DNA of 64,000 bases, taken from the NCBI GenBank assembly GCA_001683735.1, contig LUGG01000019.1:434001-498000 (forward strand), given 5' to 3'. A program made the position numbers and the translations under genes. The notes beneath the pieces were generated by a model that was not told where the DNA came from, ran no database searches, and saw only the letters and a list, made by a program, of their open reading frames with translations. Within the stretch, counting starts at the first letter, position 1. Each line of letters starts with the position of its first letter. Shown one piece after another: positions 22,369-35,193 of the stretch. The stretch comes from Grifola frondosa (lineage: Eukaryota; Basidiomycota; Agaricomycetes; Polyporales; Grifolaceae).

Positions 22369-25300
22369 CTACGGTGGTGGTGGGACGCGATCTCGGCGCA
22401 ATTGAACTGGTCTGCCAGTTCCTTCTGGCTTTAATCGTTTCGCAACATTGTCACTCGCTGGCGCATCCTCTTCTCGAGTCCGTTTGCCAGCTGCTCCCAT
22501 TATCGAAATACCACCTGTCTCCTCGTCTCCAGGATGTGCGCCGTCACGACCTGCTCCCCGTGGGGGATGTCCGCCACCTCGAACACCACGCCCTCTTCCA
22601 CGCCCGGGGTGTTCAGGTGGGGGTTGATGCATGGAAGGTTTCCGTGGCAGACCCGATTGTGGGGATGGTGCAGAAGGGACAGTTGCGGAAGTGGTAGCCG
22701 TCGTGTCAATGATGGGAGCCGCTGAAGTGGAAGCTGTTGCTGGAGAAGGTTGGGAAGTTGATGCCGAAGGAGTCGCTCCCGCTGGCTTGGACGCTGATGA
22801 TGTCGGGGACTCTGGGATGAGGCCCTCTTTTTGCCACTCGAGCACCTGCGCCTCCAACTCTTTGAGCCTATTCTGTGTCTTCACCAACACCTGATCTTTG
22901 AGTTTGGCCTTTACCGACACTTCTTTCCTACCAGCCTCCATGGCGGCGGCAATCTCCTGCTCACGTTGATCCTTCATCTGGTATTCATGCGCAGCGATCG
23001 CTGCCTGAACAACTGCCTGCGTATCTTCTGGCTTGGCCGGAGGTCTATTGGAGATTTCCTGTCGAGCAGCCGCAGCCGCAGCTTCCACAGCAGCTTTCAG
23101 CTCTTGCTGATGCTGTTTTGTGAGGCGTTCTTCTAAGTCGTGCAATTCTCGAGCATGTCGACTAATGATTTCGGCTTGCGAAGTCGAGGATGTAGCAGTC
23201 TGTAACTCCAACCTCAGTCGATCTCGCTCCTGTCGAAGAGTTGCCTTTCGAAAACTGTCAGCATTCGCTAGCAAAGAGGTACAGAGAACATACAATTTCG
23301 GCGCTCAACTCAGCCAGCTTGGTAGAGGAAGCTTCTTTAGCGGCTTTCTCGCTCGCAAGCGACTTCTCCAGTGCGAGCTTCTCTGAGGCCAGACGATTGA
23401 TCCGCTGATTAAGTTCATGGTCTTTGGATACATCGGAGACAGTTGTTTGCGCCCGTGTTTGAAGCTCATCTCGTTCTTTTGTCATTGATTCCAATGAGGT
23501 ATTCAGCTCTTTGATCTTGACTTCTAGTCTCTCCCTCTCTTCTCTGTCCTTCTCGAAGCGATTCCTTGCAGTAGTATTGTTCTTTGAATTTACTTCCTTC
23601 ATACGCTGGATCTCAGCCTCGAACTTCAATCCAATCAGGGTCGACTCAGAGACTGACATGGTAATTAAACTACGAACCTTGTGCACATTAGCAGTATTCT
23701 GCGCGTCTCGTTCCTCCGCAGATTTCTCTAGATCTGCTTTGGCGGTCTTGAGTTGCTCGATCTCTTCTTGCAGAGACTGCACTTCTGCAGGATCAATGCG
23801 ATCATACTGTGACAATTTACTTAGTAACATTAACAATGTATTCAAGACGCTGGGCCGTACCTTCGTGAGGAGTTGAGAGTTGCGCTCTTGCCATCTTCGG
23901 GTCTCATTCTCAAGACGTTCAACTTGCTGGTCTTTAGACTCGAGTTCCGCCTGTGCAACGCGCAGCTGTTCCTTTGTTGGGTCGAGCTCTGCTGAGACCT
24001 GCCGGAATTTGGTATCGAGATCTCTGGCGCGCTTCGCGTGTGCTTCGCAATCAGCACGGAGTGTGGCATTGCTTTCGCGCAAGATCGTGAGTTGGTTGAT
24101 TCGCTCAATCAAGTCGGCGTGCTGAGCATCCGAAGTAGCAGCCTGTGCGGCCTGCTCGCGCTCCTGATCGACAAGTCAGCGCTTCATTGGCTTATACTGG
24201 AGGATTGGACTGACCTCGGAAAGGGCCTTGCGAGTTTCCTCCAAGTTCTGGGAGAGGTGTTCAATTTGGGTTTTCAAACGCGTGTTCTCTTGCTTGCTGA
24301 GCTCCAGTTGCAAGTCCACAATTTCCTTCTCCTTCCGCAAATACGCGACAACAGATCGCAACTCCGACAGTTTCGTGTCAGTATCGTCGGTAAATTCAGC
24401 TTCTCCAGAGGTGACATTTGAAGATGAATCCGCAGCCTGCTTGATACGTGCGGCTTGCGAGCTGACTGACTCAAGATGATGGTGAAGCACATTGTTCTGC
24501 TCAGCTAAGTCTTGGCATCTGTAGAAATTTGGTCAGGATGTTGTCATCGATGTCATAGATATTGACTATTCACCTCGCGTTCAGATCCGCCACCTCTTTT
24601 GTCAAAGCGTCCTTCTGCTGTCTCCAGCTCGATTCGGAACCAGCGAGCTTAGCCTGAGCAGTTTCTGCGGCAGCCAAATGCTCTCTGACAGCTGCTTGGC
24701 TCTTTGACAATTGACGTCTAAGATCTTCAACAGCTTTGAGAGCTTCGGCATGGGCCAAGACTTCACGTCCGTAACGCTCCTCTGCTGCCTATAAGATAAA
24801 AGTGAGACTCCGAGAACTCCACAATGAATACGAAACAAAGTAACCTTGGCGCGTTCTTCTTGCTGTCTGACTGCGCTCTCACGGGAAGCTCGGTCGCTCT
24901 CCGAATGCTTCTCGGAAGTGCTCATATCGATAATAGTACCTTCTAAAGTCCTCTTGTCATCGGCCCAGGCCAATCTTTCGCGATCGTAGGTACGTTCGAG
25001 TTCGCTGTGCTTCTCGGTCAACTGCGCTAGTTGTTGCTCAGTCGATTGCAGCTTCTGTTGGAGAGCATCATAGTCCGACTACAGATACAAAATATGTCAA
25101 TCTCATGAAAGATGGACATTAATAAGGAATCCAACCTTTCGTCGGGCGAGCTCAGCTTCAGTCGAGTCCTTGTAATCGTCATGAGTGAGCTTAGGGTAGC
25201 CAAAGCGGCCTCATTAGCCTGACTGATCTCCTGGAACTGCTGAACATGGCTCCTAGCAGCAGCAAGATCCACCTCGGCAACCTTCAGCGCAGATCTATGG

Positions 25301-28300
25301 AGAAAAATCAATAATTGACTGAATCACAGATGTCAATTAATAATCGCTCACCGAAGATCTGCAACCTCAGTCTCAAGCTGTTGCTCGCGAGTCATGTCCT
25401 CATCGGTGCGTTGAGCGATACCATTGACGCCACTAGCTCTGCGTTCATACACAGCAAGCTTCTCTTCGTTGCCTTGGAGTTGTCTGGTTAGCTGTTCTAC
25501 CCGCTCCTCGAGATGTTTCTTGCTGGTTTCAGCGCCGATCAAAGCTTCGCGCGTCTTCGACAATTCTTGCGTCTGCAGAAGAACTCAGCGAACAGCACAA
25601 GACATAGTAACGCAGGAGACATACACTCTTGTCAATCCGTTCGTGCAACTGCTTGAATTCGATGTCCTTCTGCAAGGTGAGGCGTCGTACAGACTCCCGC
25701 TCTTGATTGAGCTGCGACCGCAAGTCGTGGCTATGGAAAGTAGGTCAATATATTTCATATACAATAAGGAGTGAATCTTTACGTCTGATTCTCCAACATC
25801 TGCATCTGGCTCTCTAGACGCCGTCTGTCGTTTTCTCCAGAGCGCTCCAGGTCATTGTGCATCTTCTGCACATTGGCCATCAAGTCAGACAGATGTGACC
25901 GTTCGATCGCTAGCGCCTTGTTCTCTTCAACTAGACGGCCTTGGACACCCTATATTTCAATGATTGTGATGTCAGGAGTGCAAAAAAGTATGACCTCTGT
26001 CGTACCTCCCAGATCTTCTTCTCAGCACGGAGATTTGCACACTCGTTACGCAACTGCTCCACAAGACCACTAGTGGAAATCAAATCCTCCGAGACTTTAT
26101 TGCATTCAATCTCGATACGAGTGTATTGATCATACAACTGCTGGTTGCGTTTTGTCAGATCATTCAATTCGCGATTTTGAATCAAATTCTCTTCTTGAAC
26201 CATACGATGCCGATCTGCAAAAGGTTACTAAGCATTCTCTGGTCGAAACATTCAGTTGACGACACTTACCATTCAAAAACTCGATCTTCGCGTGCGCCTT
26301 GGCGAGCGTCGCACCGAGCTGATTGGCCTCTCGCTGTGCATGGATGAGCTCCTCTCTTAGACGAACAGCATCCACGCCCATCTCAGACTTGTAAGCTGCG
26401 AACTGAGTCTGGACCTCCGCCAGCTCCTTCGCGAGATCGGAATCTGCGGGCGACACCCTGTCGACACCGTTGGCCTGTCCGTTGACGCCTTTCGAGGCAG
26501 AATCACCTTCTGACCGGGCCAACATGCTCTTGAATGTATCACGCTCCTTCATGTATGCCTGGATAGTGACCTCGCTGCTCTTCTTCTGAGTCTCCAATTG
26601 CTCCTGGAGTTGTTTGATCGCCTCGTGTGCTTCACGCACGGCCTCACCCTGCTCCTGCTCGAGCGTCTCGCGATACTCCTTCTCCTCCGACTCAAGTTTC
26701 GCACCAAGCTCTCGCACTATCTTCAACAACTTCTGGTTCTGTTCCTGTAAGGCGGGAATAGACCGGAATAGAACGAGATTGTTCGTGATAACCGCCTCAA
26801 TGTTGTCCGCAGGCCTTGACGCTTCGTCTAGCTCGAGCTCGCTGTCTGGCGGAATGGATGGATCTTGCACACGACCAAGATCCTTGAGAAGCACCTGAAC
26901 CTGTCGGCCAAGATCTCCCAACTGCTTTTGCAGCAGCTCGTTCTCCCGTGCACTCCTAGCGAACTTCTGAGCATTCTCCTCGGAGGCTGCAGCATAGGCG
27001 TCTCGCTCCGCCAAGGCTTGCGCAAGTTGTGATGCCAGTTGAGACGCCTCAGACTGAAGCCGTTCATACTCGATACGCTGTTGCGTGAGAACCGGGGCCT
27101 GCAGTCGCGATTATCAACATATAGGTCGCAAGAGGAGGGCATACACTTACTCTCTCCTCAATCTGGGCGAGGACCGCTGCCAGCGTCCTATCCATGTGGT
27201 CATATTCCGCGCACTTTCTTGAAAATTCTTCTTGAAGCCTTATGTAATCGGAGTACACTTCTGTGAACGTCTTTCCACTTCGCTGCGCCCTGCTGGCCAT
27301 CGCCACGGTGGGACTCAGACCCATCATGCCTTGAGTCAGAAGGTCAGCAGTGCCATTCCTCGCAGGAGTAGATGGTCCTCGGGCTGGTGTCATCGGAGTA
27401 CCTGGGGAGCTGGCAACGCCGGGGATGGGGAATTCGCCGCGATCCATCCTATCCAGGACCGCCTGTAGTTCTTCTACTCTCTTTTCTGCGTCTTCTGCTC
27501 TCTGCCGCTGGTTATCAATTTCTTCACTCAGGACAGCTTCCCGTCGTTCTGCACGATCGTTGACCTCGTCCCATTGCTTTTCAAGACCGTCCACGAATGT
27601 CTTCGCTTGCGCCTCACGCTCTTCCATCATGGTCACCAGCCGCCGGAGCCCAGACGCCTCGGTCGAATAAGTCGCTTCCTGCTCAGCAAGCTGGCCGGTC
27701 AGATCTTGCACACGAGTAAGAGCCGTGGTCAATTGATGAGACTGTGCGGTATGGGCGGACTGAAGCGCCTTCAGTGTGGTCTCGGTGGAAGCGTGAGTTT
27801 GGACAAGAGCATCGTGGGTGGCCTGGAGATGTGTGAGCTCCGCATGCTTGGTACGGCGGTACTTCGCAAATTCTTCCGTTTTGGATGTGAGCTCAGTAGA
27901 GGTTCGTTCGACTTCGTCTCTGGCAAGCTGCAGTTGTTGGGACAAAGAATCAAGTTTGAACTAGGCATGGTTTCAGAGGACTAATATGAATGCATTGCGT
28001 AACATTTGCACACCTTCGCAGCAGTCTCAGAAGAGCGAAGTTCTCTCAGTTGGCTCTCGAGCGATTGATGCTCTTGTCGGGCCTGCTTGAGATTTGTGCG
28101 CAGGGTTTGGATCTCCTCTGTGGACCCGTTTGTAAAGAGCAACCAACATGCAAATTAAGACTCACCATCTCTTTGTGTGGTGTCCTCCTTGAGTCGACTG
28201 ACAACACCAATCAGGTCACGCTTTTCGCGCTCAGTGTCCTCCACTCTATGCTTAAGAGTGTCGACCTCTGTGGATGAAACAGACTGCGTAGACGACAGCG

Positions 28301-28794
28301 CGCTGAGCTGAGTTTGCAGAGCGGCACGTTCGGTGGCTGATAATGAATGTTACAACAAGCTCGAGACGTGTGCATTAGAAACACGCACCTAACTCCTCTT
28401 TCTCCTGCTTGACCTGCGTCAGCTCTTTCTGAACTTTTTCAAGCGTGGTCTCCAGTTCCGCAGTGGCAGTCTCTCGATCCTGAAGTGACTGATCTAACTC
28501 CACGTCCTTACGCTCGATTTCTGCACGCGCTTCCTCCAAATCTCGTTGAGTGGCGTCAGTCTCAGATGCCTGCGCGATGATTAGTTTATACAACGAGAGT
28601 ATCATATCAGGTGATGGAGAGATGGGGTTTATCGCTGGGATGAGATTTGACAGGACTTCCAGGTCGAGGTCATCAGGAAGGGGAATAGTGAACGATGCGC
28701 TTGGTGCGAGAGAGGGATCTCTCGTGGGTGATTCCTGCTCAGCGGCCGCTGCTGCTGCTGCAGCCGCCTTGCTTTTTCTACGTGTCTTCATCAT
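22369..28794 (-). CDS. nuclear pore basket protein Tpr/Mlp
   Basis: A very long coiled-coil protein (about 1,800 residues, some 17 short introns) of the Tpr/Mlp1/Mlp2 type, forming filaments of the nuclear basket and acting in mRNA export and checkpoint functions. The start is MMKTRRKSK at 28794, followed by nine Ala and an acidic segment. Nearly everything from about residue 60 to 1,500 is heptad-like and rich in E, K, Q, L and A (for example TRRWQERNSQLLTK, KEQLRVAQAELESK). The C-terminal quarter changes to Pro/Ser/Thr/Ala-rich sequence, then PGRGRGRGVRGGG and a bipartite basic signal GKRTREEDAP...AKRLK before the stop at 22369. This matches Tpr/Mlp layout: coiled-coil body, unstructured tail with a nuclear signal. 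No frame break was noticed. Divergent from mob2. Confidence 0.88.
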
Positions 28795-29133
28795 TGAAGA
28801 TGGGTCAGGCCAAGGACCTGGACAGAGATGAGGTGGTTGAGAACAGTACAAGAGTCGCGAGGACCGTGGCGCCTCAGACGCGGTTGTTTATGGTTATTGT
28901 GCAATGGCCTCTGAATTCAACTGAGCCAAATAAGGACACGTGCGATACCTAGGCTTTGTCCAAATATGGAAATCACATATTGAGAGTTTCAGTGCTTCGT
29001 GTTGCTTCCCGCTTCTTCAACGCTGTCCTTTCCTTTCCTTGCCTCGGCGTGAATCCCATTCTCCAGAATTATATATTCACATTGATTTCGTCTAATCTTT
29101 GGTTTTTGCATCGCAATATCGATTCAGATCACC
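28795..29133. promoter_or_regulatory. divergent promoter region of tpr and mob2
   Basis: A 339 bp gap between two start codons. A pyrimidine-rich tract (about 29022-29043) lies about 90 bp upstream of the mob2 ATG, a common fungal core-promoter feature. Confidence 0.45.
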
Positions 29134-30104
29134 ATGTCGTTCTTCAATTCCCTTGGGTAAGAGGTATCCTGTAGAGTTCGCTTTCCAATTCTCATGGTTA
29201 CGACATGAAGCCGCTCAATGTCGCGTGCCCCTCGTCCTCCCAAACGGTCTACAACACCGACATCTGCCACATTTCCCTCCACAGAGTCTCTACCTCCTGC
29301 CACCCCGACCACTGCGTCCGTGCAGAAGCCGCTTTACTTATGCAGTCCATTCGTGGAAGCTGCACTTGTGAAAGGCAATTTCAAAACCATTGTCATGTTG
29401 CCGAAGTATGCAGACGTCATGGAATGGGTTGCTGTCAATAGTAAGCATATGTTGTCTACATTCAGCTCTAACAATTAACGCGACCCCCACCTCCAGTCTT
29501 TGATTTTTATCAGAACCTGAACCTTTTCTACGGTGTGCTTGCCGAATGTTGTTCCCAACAATCATGTCCTAAGATGTCCGCCGGTCCAGGGTATGTGTTG
29601 TAAACCTCTATTCTTCCATAACTACACCAATGTACGGTGCTCATCAGCCTGAACTACACATGGATCAACCCAGATCGAAAGAGCGTCCAGCTTCCGGCAC
29701 CCACTTACATAGATTATGTAATGACATGGGTTCAAAATTTGCTCGACGATGAGAATGTCTTCCCCACAAAGTCCGGTATGCACATCTCGTGATTCCTCAT
29801 CATAATACTCATGCTTACCTACTTCCTGCAGGTCGAGAATTCCTCTCCGAACTTTCCCTCCACTGTCAAACATGTCTACCGCCAGCTCTTACGTGTCTTC
29901 GCGCATCTATACCACGCACATTACACCCAGATTCTGCACCTTCGTAGTGAGGGGCATTTCAACTCGCTCTTCGCCCATTTTTTGGCGTTCGGTAAGGAGT
30001 ACGAGTTGCTTGACGTCAAAGATATCAAGAGTCAGCAGGGGCCACAGGTGGGCATTGGCGCACTTTGGGAGAGGTGGAAGGACATGGGTATCTTGGAGTC
30101 TTGA
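29134..30104 (+). CDS. mob2: Mob2-type NDR-kinase activator
   Basis: Mob2 proteins bind and activate NDR/Orb6/Cbk1 kinases in polarity and morphogenesis. The start is MSFFNSLG. A phase-2 intron then gives RSMSRAPRPPKRS, followed by PLYLCSPFVEAALVKGN, LPKYADVMEWVAVN, IFDFYQNLNLFYGVLAECC, CPKMSAGPG, LNYTWINPDRKSVQLPAP, YIDYVMTWVQNLLDDENVF, VKHVYRQLLRVFAHLYHAHY and FNSLFAHFLAFGKEYELLD. YLCxPFVxxALVKG and LLDVKDI point to Mob2 rather than Mob1. The zinc ligands (Cys pair in LAECCSQQSC, His pair in AHLYHAHY) are present. Oddity near 29840: the strong donor CCG/GTATGC predicts GREF, but the downstream conserved exon is in another frame, so two bases seem missing or one extra. A weaker donor, AAA/GTCCGG, would keep frame but lose GREF. 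Confidence 0.92.
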
Positions 30105-30575
30105 GGCAATACAACACGGGACCGTGCGATAATGAACGCTACATGGTTGAAGAGCTTGGAACTGGAGACGACAGGTTCGTCATATACCATACGCAATCAA
30201 TATTTTTGTGCTTCGCTGTCCAAAATGCACGACGTGATCACAGCTTGGAGAGTATTGATTGGTATCGTTGAAAAATACGACATTCGACGTGCAGTGATTA
30301 TGATTACATTGTGGTCAGTGGTCACGGACCCCGACAGGCGTTCGACAGAGAATTTGAGCAAGGTAAGTAGACATGATCAGAGCGTCAACAGCAGAAGGAC
30401 CGTCAATCGTAAAAAGCCCGTAATTGATCGTGCAGAATAAAGAACAGTAGTTAGGATCATCATGAGAGCAAAACAGCAATGACAAATAGCGTGCAATGAG
30501 GCGTGGAGAATGTGAGAGTGATAAAAGACGGATAAGCAACGATGACCATGTCCGTGCAAAGAAGATAAATCGTGA
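30105..30575. other. convergent 3' intergenic region
   Basis: 470 bp between the mob2 stop and the kinase stop. Only weak open frames. Confidence 0.5.
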
Positions 30576-33500
30576 CTAGAGTGCTCGAGAAAGCCTGGCG
30601 CTACCATTCACAGTTTTACCCGTGACAATGGCTTTGAATGCTTTACGGACGATAGCAATGGTGTTGCTGCTCTGGTCCTGGTGCTCTGACGTGACGTTGT
30701 CTTGTGTGCAGACTACCACGCCAAATTCATCGACGGATGAGGCTCTGCGTAGATCGTCGCTAGATACCGGTGGAGGCATCGGTCGGCGTGCCGAGTGAAA
30801 GAATTTCTGATTTCGCTTTGGAGCTGCTGGATATTGCTGAGGCACATTCAGCACTGGGCCGGCATTATCAGACTGGTATCCTCGGCCTAACCGCTTTACA
30901 CCCGTTGTAGACATAAGGAAGCTGCCGGAAACATCCCATCAGTTTGTTATAATCGCATTTTACATTCAAATTAGCTCACCGATCATACACTCCTTCGACA
31001 TGTTTCCTTCCGGGCGTGTCCAAGACAACCGCTGGCTTAGAGCCTTTCGGTCTTGGAGGATAAGGGTCAACGTGTAGGGGGGATTCCGTGAGCTCATTCC
31101 GCGGTGGCTCAATGACGACGTTGGAATCAGGAGTTGCTGGAGGGGAAGCAGGCTTTACGAACAAATTCCTGTCAACCATTGCAGAAAGTCTTGGAGTGGG
31201 AGTAGGCCGTGACACTACACACATAAAATATCAGTGAGAAACGCAATCGGTTTCGAGGAAAAGCATCCACATACGTCTCTCCAATTCGAACTCCAACCTT
31301 GTAATGGGCGTGATCGGCCTAGCGAGGTCATTCTGTGATTTTGACTTCTCCCTGCGTTTTGAGGGAGATGTCGTGTCGGTGTCGAGGCTGACTACCTTGC
31401 GATCATGGTCGGGGGAACGTGTAACGACTGTGGCTCGTCGCTGTCGAGATGGTGTCTGAGGGACCGCAGGGCTTTGCGCTTCGGATGGAATGGTCTGCAA
31501 GCTGTGTTCAGCAAAGTTGGCAGTGTTCACGAACGAGTCCCTCCCAGGATGAGAGTCCGCGGTCTGATCTGCGAACAATGACGACCGATCAAACTGTCCC
31601 GACTCGTACTCGTCCACGAAGATGTGGTTCGCCGCCAGGATCTTGCGAGGGAGGCGGGCCGAACGATTGGTCCGACTCATAGACGAGCGGCGGGAGATCG
31701 GAGCCACGGGAAGCGGTGGCAGCGGAGCGGAGCTCGTCGATGCTGCGAAGTTCTGGCGGGCATCTTCGACGACCTCTTAATAAATAGGGGCAGCATTGCA
31801 TCAGTTTCGGTTTTATGGGCAGGCCAAGCGAGACCGTACTTTCAACATTACGTATCCAGATTGTCATCCGATCCAGCTGATTGGCAGCCGACATCTCTTC
31901 GTTCCGAACTGCATGGCGTACAACGGGCAGGGAAGATTTCGCTGAATCGTCAGCAGATTGTCAGCGAAGGAAATGGGTACTCGACTTACACTCACCCCTG
32001 CGCACAAGTGCATCATCCTCCCATGACTCTCGTTCGCTCAAACTCATCCGCGATTCGTCCTCATCTATGACCTGAGACTCGAGAGTGAGCGCAGGAGTTG
32101 AGAGTCTAAGAGCCTGAGTCGAAGATTTGTAGAGTTGAACAGTCTTGTCTTCGGAGCGAAACCTGGGTTCAATGACGGCAAAATGGGAGTGATGAAGCAT
32201 CATACCTATGGATATTTTCAGGCTCTGTTTCAAGAGGTTGATTCCAGACTCGTTGGGAGAGCGGCTGCGTTCCTCGATGGTGGACACGCTTGGCTCCGAT
32301 GTTTCTGTGAAATAGACAGTGAGTACGATACTTGATAAATAATGTGCCGCATACTCACCTTCAAAGACTGGACTCAATGGAGAGGGCAACGCGCTCTCCG
32401 GAGGGCTCTTTGAGGGCCCTCTACTGATGGTGATCCTCGGTAGAGCCGTCTCCCTTTCCACTTGCAATAGTTTTGTCCTTTGCTTCTCTTGCTCTTGTCT
32501 CCTTTCACGTTCCTCCTCCACCGCACGAATCCGCTCTCGCTCTTGCTCCTTTTCCCGCTCACGTTCACGCTGTTCATCTGCCTCTCTCATCCGCTCCTTC
32601 AGCCTCTCCATCTCTCTCAGCCGTTCTTTCTCCCGCTCCCACTCCCTCACGCGATTGCGCACCGTATCCTTTGCATATTCTTTTGGTTTCTGCGCGGCCT
32701 TTCCACTCGACATGACGTTCTCGTCATTGCGCTTCGACGCCGTCAAGTCCCTGAACACCTGGCTTTTCCTCACGCCTTTGTCCTTGTTGATCATCTGTGT
32801 GCGCGCGTTCTCCTTTGAAGCCAGCGCATCGGGACGCTTGATGACGGGAGAGCCGGGAGGTGTAGGACTCCTGGGGCCGAGCGGCTTGCGGGTCGTGCGG
32901 GGGTTCTTGGCATTGGATGGCTGCGGGCATTCTCCTTCGCACCAGCAGAAGACAAGAATGCAACGGCGGAGCCAGGAGGAGAGTGTTTGATGGGCGACAA
33001 CGTAGCCAGTAGCGACGGCATGCCATGGTGCTTCTTGACCTGCGTCACGCCCCGCCCTAAGATTAAGGCAAAGAATTAAGCACAATAAAAACGTTATCAA
33101 CTATTTGCACTGACCCTCCAGCGGCTGCAGCTTCGGCTGCGACTGTGACCTAGCGTGACGCGACTGCGTAGAGCTCGACGGCGTGTTCTCGTCGCGGTTG
33201 CTTAACACAGGAGGGGATGCCGCGTTCTCCTTCGTCGCGGAGAGCGTCTTTGTCTTGCTGGCCTTGGCATCCTCTTTGTTGCGGGAAGACCACGAAGGAA
33301 TGACCTCCAGCAATCTCGACACCTCCTTGTCGGTAGACAAAGTGGTGACCGGGAGTGCGAAACGCTGGCCGATTTTCCTTTAAAATGCGCTACATTAAGA
33401 TGCTCGTGTGATTTAGATGATTATTCCACTCACTGGTGAGAGGACGTGGGGATTTCCTTCTGGGTCCAGTAGCTATCAGCCATAGCGTCCGATGCAGTAC

Positions 33501-34713
33501 ACCTGAGATCAGCATTAGGCAGGATCATCTTACGGAGCAACTTCTCGATGCTTTTCGACATCCTCCAAGTACCGACCCACTTGCCCCGGAGCTAGACATG
33601 CGAATGAGAACAGGAGTAGCAGTGTTGTGCAGATGACCGACATACGGTGCGGCTCCAATATTTCTCAAGGTCTTCCTTGCTGGAAAACTCTTCGCCTTCG
33701 GCATGCTCGAAGGGCGTGCGGCCCACGAGAATCTCGAAGAACGTAATGCCGAGAGACCAGACGTCAGACTTGCGTGTGTCGTGCGGGAGGCCTCTTGCGC
33801 GTTCCGGTGAGAGATACTACACTATGTTCAGTGTTTCGGGATTAATACATACAGGGGCATTTAGACGTACTTCAGGTGTCCCGTAGGAGAGGTTACTGTG
33901 GAATGCTTTCGACGACTTCATATCATATCGTTCTGCAAACCCGAAGTCAACGAGCACAGGTGTACTGTCAGAAGACAGTAGAATATTTGCGGGTCTGCAT
34001 AAGTTGGCCTGGTCAAGAGCCAGCTTTCCGATGGGAACGCATCAGAGGCTTACTTGATATCGTTATGAACCACGCCGCGTTTGTGAAGGAATTCGACTCC
34101 AGACAAAAGCGAGCGGAACCACTCCTTCGCGTGACGTTCCGCGACCTCAACTGTAATGAGACGCGGATGATAGGCCCTGAATCATATGGTTAGTAGCATA
34201 TCCACAATGGGACAGAGTAAATACACACATCGTGATTAGGGCATAAGAAGGCGTAATGATGAACGAATAAAATGGTATAATAGAAGGATGTGGTTCGTGT
34301 TTGAGTGATCGGACGACTTTCATTTCGTTCCATCTGAATCATCCTTTGTGAGCAAATCGATACGGATAACTACATGAAATGCGCCCACAATGATCTGACG
34401 CGAGCAGCAGTTGTCGATGTCTTGGAACGGTGAACCAACTTGACTGCAATCTTCGTGTCCTGGGGCGCATTAGGTCCCTCTGACGAGCGTGACGCTGAAT
34501 CGAGCTTAGGACGGCACAGCCAAACGCTGCCCCAGTTGCCAAAACCAATCTACGTATGATCCACATCCCATTAAACCCCGCAATTGGAACTATCGGGAGC
34601 AAACGCGCAAAACGCACTTCTTCTATGAACTGCAGCCTGTCGGCTAATACTTGGTCAGATATGGAGAAGATGTCAGTAGCTTCCTCGGGGGGTTGCGGGG
34701 GCGGAATCATCAT
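30576..34713 (-). CDS. Ser/Thr protein kinase with long charged C-terminal region
   Basis: The kinase domain is N-terminal. The start is [19 protein letters not shown] at 34713; the Gly-rich loop is [12 protein letters not shown] and the ATP lysine is in KIAVKLVHR. The catalytic loop reads [15 protein letters not shown], then DFGF, and [15 protein letters not shown] as activation segment and APE equivalent. [19 protein letters not shown] and EDLEKYW close the domain. Introns are short and phases agree (for example TT/A TGG in RSLWNEMKVV). After the kinase come a Ser/Thr/Pro-rich region and a strongly charged helix ([34 protein letters not shown]), then disordered sequence to the stop at 30576. 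The full length is roughly 1,200 residues. The family is not certain; a fungal CAMK-like relation is possible. The catalytic loop has HND where most kinases have HRD. Confidence 0.9.
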
Positions 34714-35193
34714 GAAAGGGACCGTGGGGTATTAGTACAGCGTACAAGAAAGAGGGATGGGTGGAAGAGGGGGAGAGCGCGGTAGACGACGCGAGAGAGC
34801 ATCACGGTTGGAATCTCGCTTCTCGTTCAGTTCAACTTCGACCGTGAGAAGAGCATGAGGCGCTCAGCCACCAACGCGTCGCGACGCGATCGGCGTGTTT
34901 GCTCACGCGATCGTGGCGCGCCTCGGCCGAAGTGAGAATGAACGCTGCACATGAAAGGCGTTGAAAAGCGAGTGTTTTACAACTAATAGTATTTCCATTC
35001 GTGTTATACAGATTAACACCAACATCCCCGACATGCGTGCAACCTGCCAAACGCAGTTCGAAACAGTTTAGACGTCGTCTTTACCATATCAGTCCAACCC
35101 TACGAAGCGAGGACAGCAGCAATACAATCCTGAACGTGTCATTCTCGTGTTCGAGCTGGAATAGGAGATAGTCTAGTTGTGGCTGATGGGACC
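34714..35193. other. intergenic, kinase promoter region
   Basis: Contains the region upstream of the kinase ATG and the 3' flank of the first homeodomain gene (both minus strand). No gene is seen. Confidence 0.5.
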
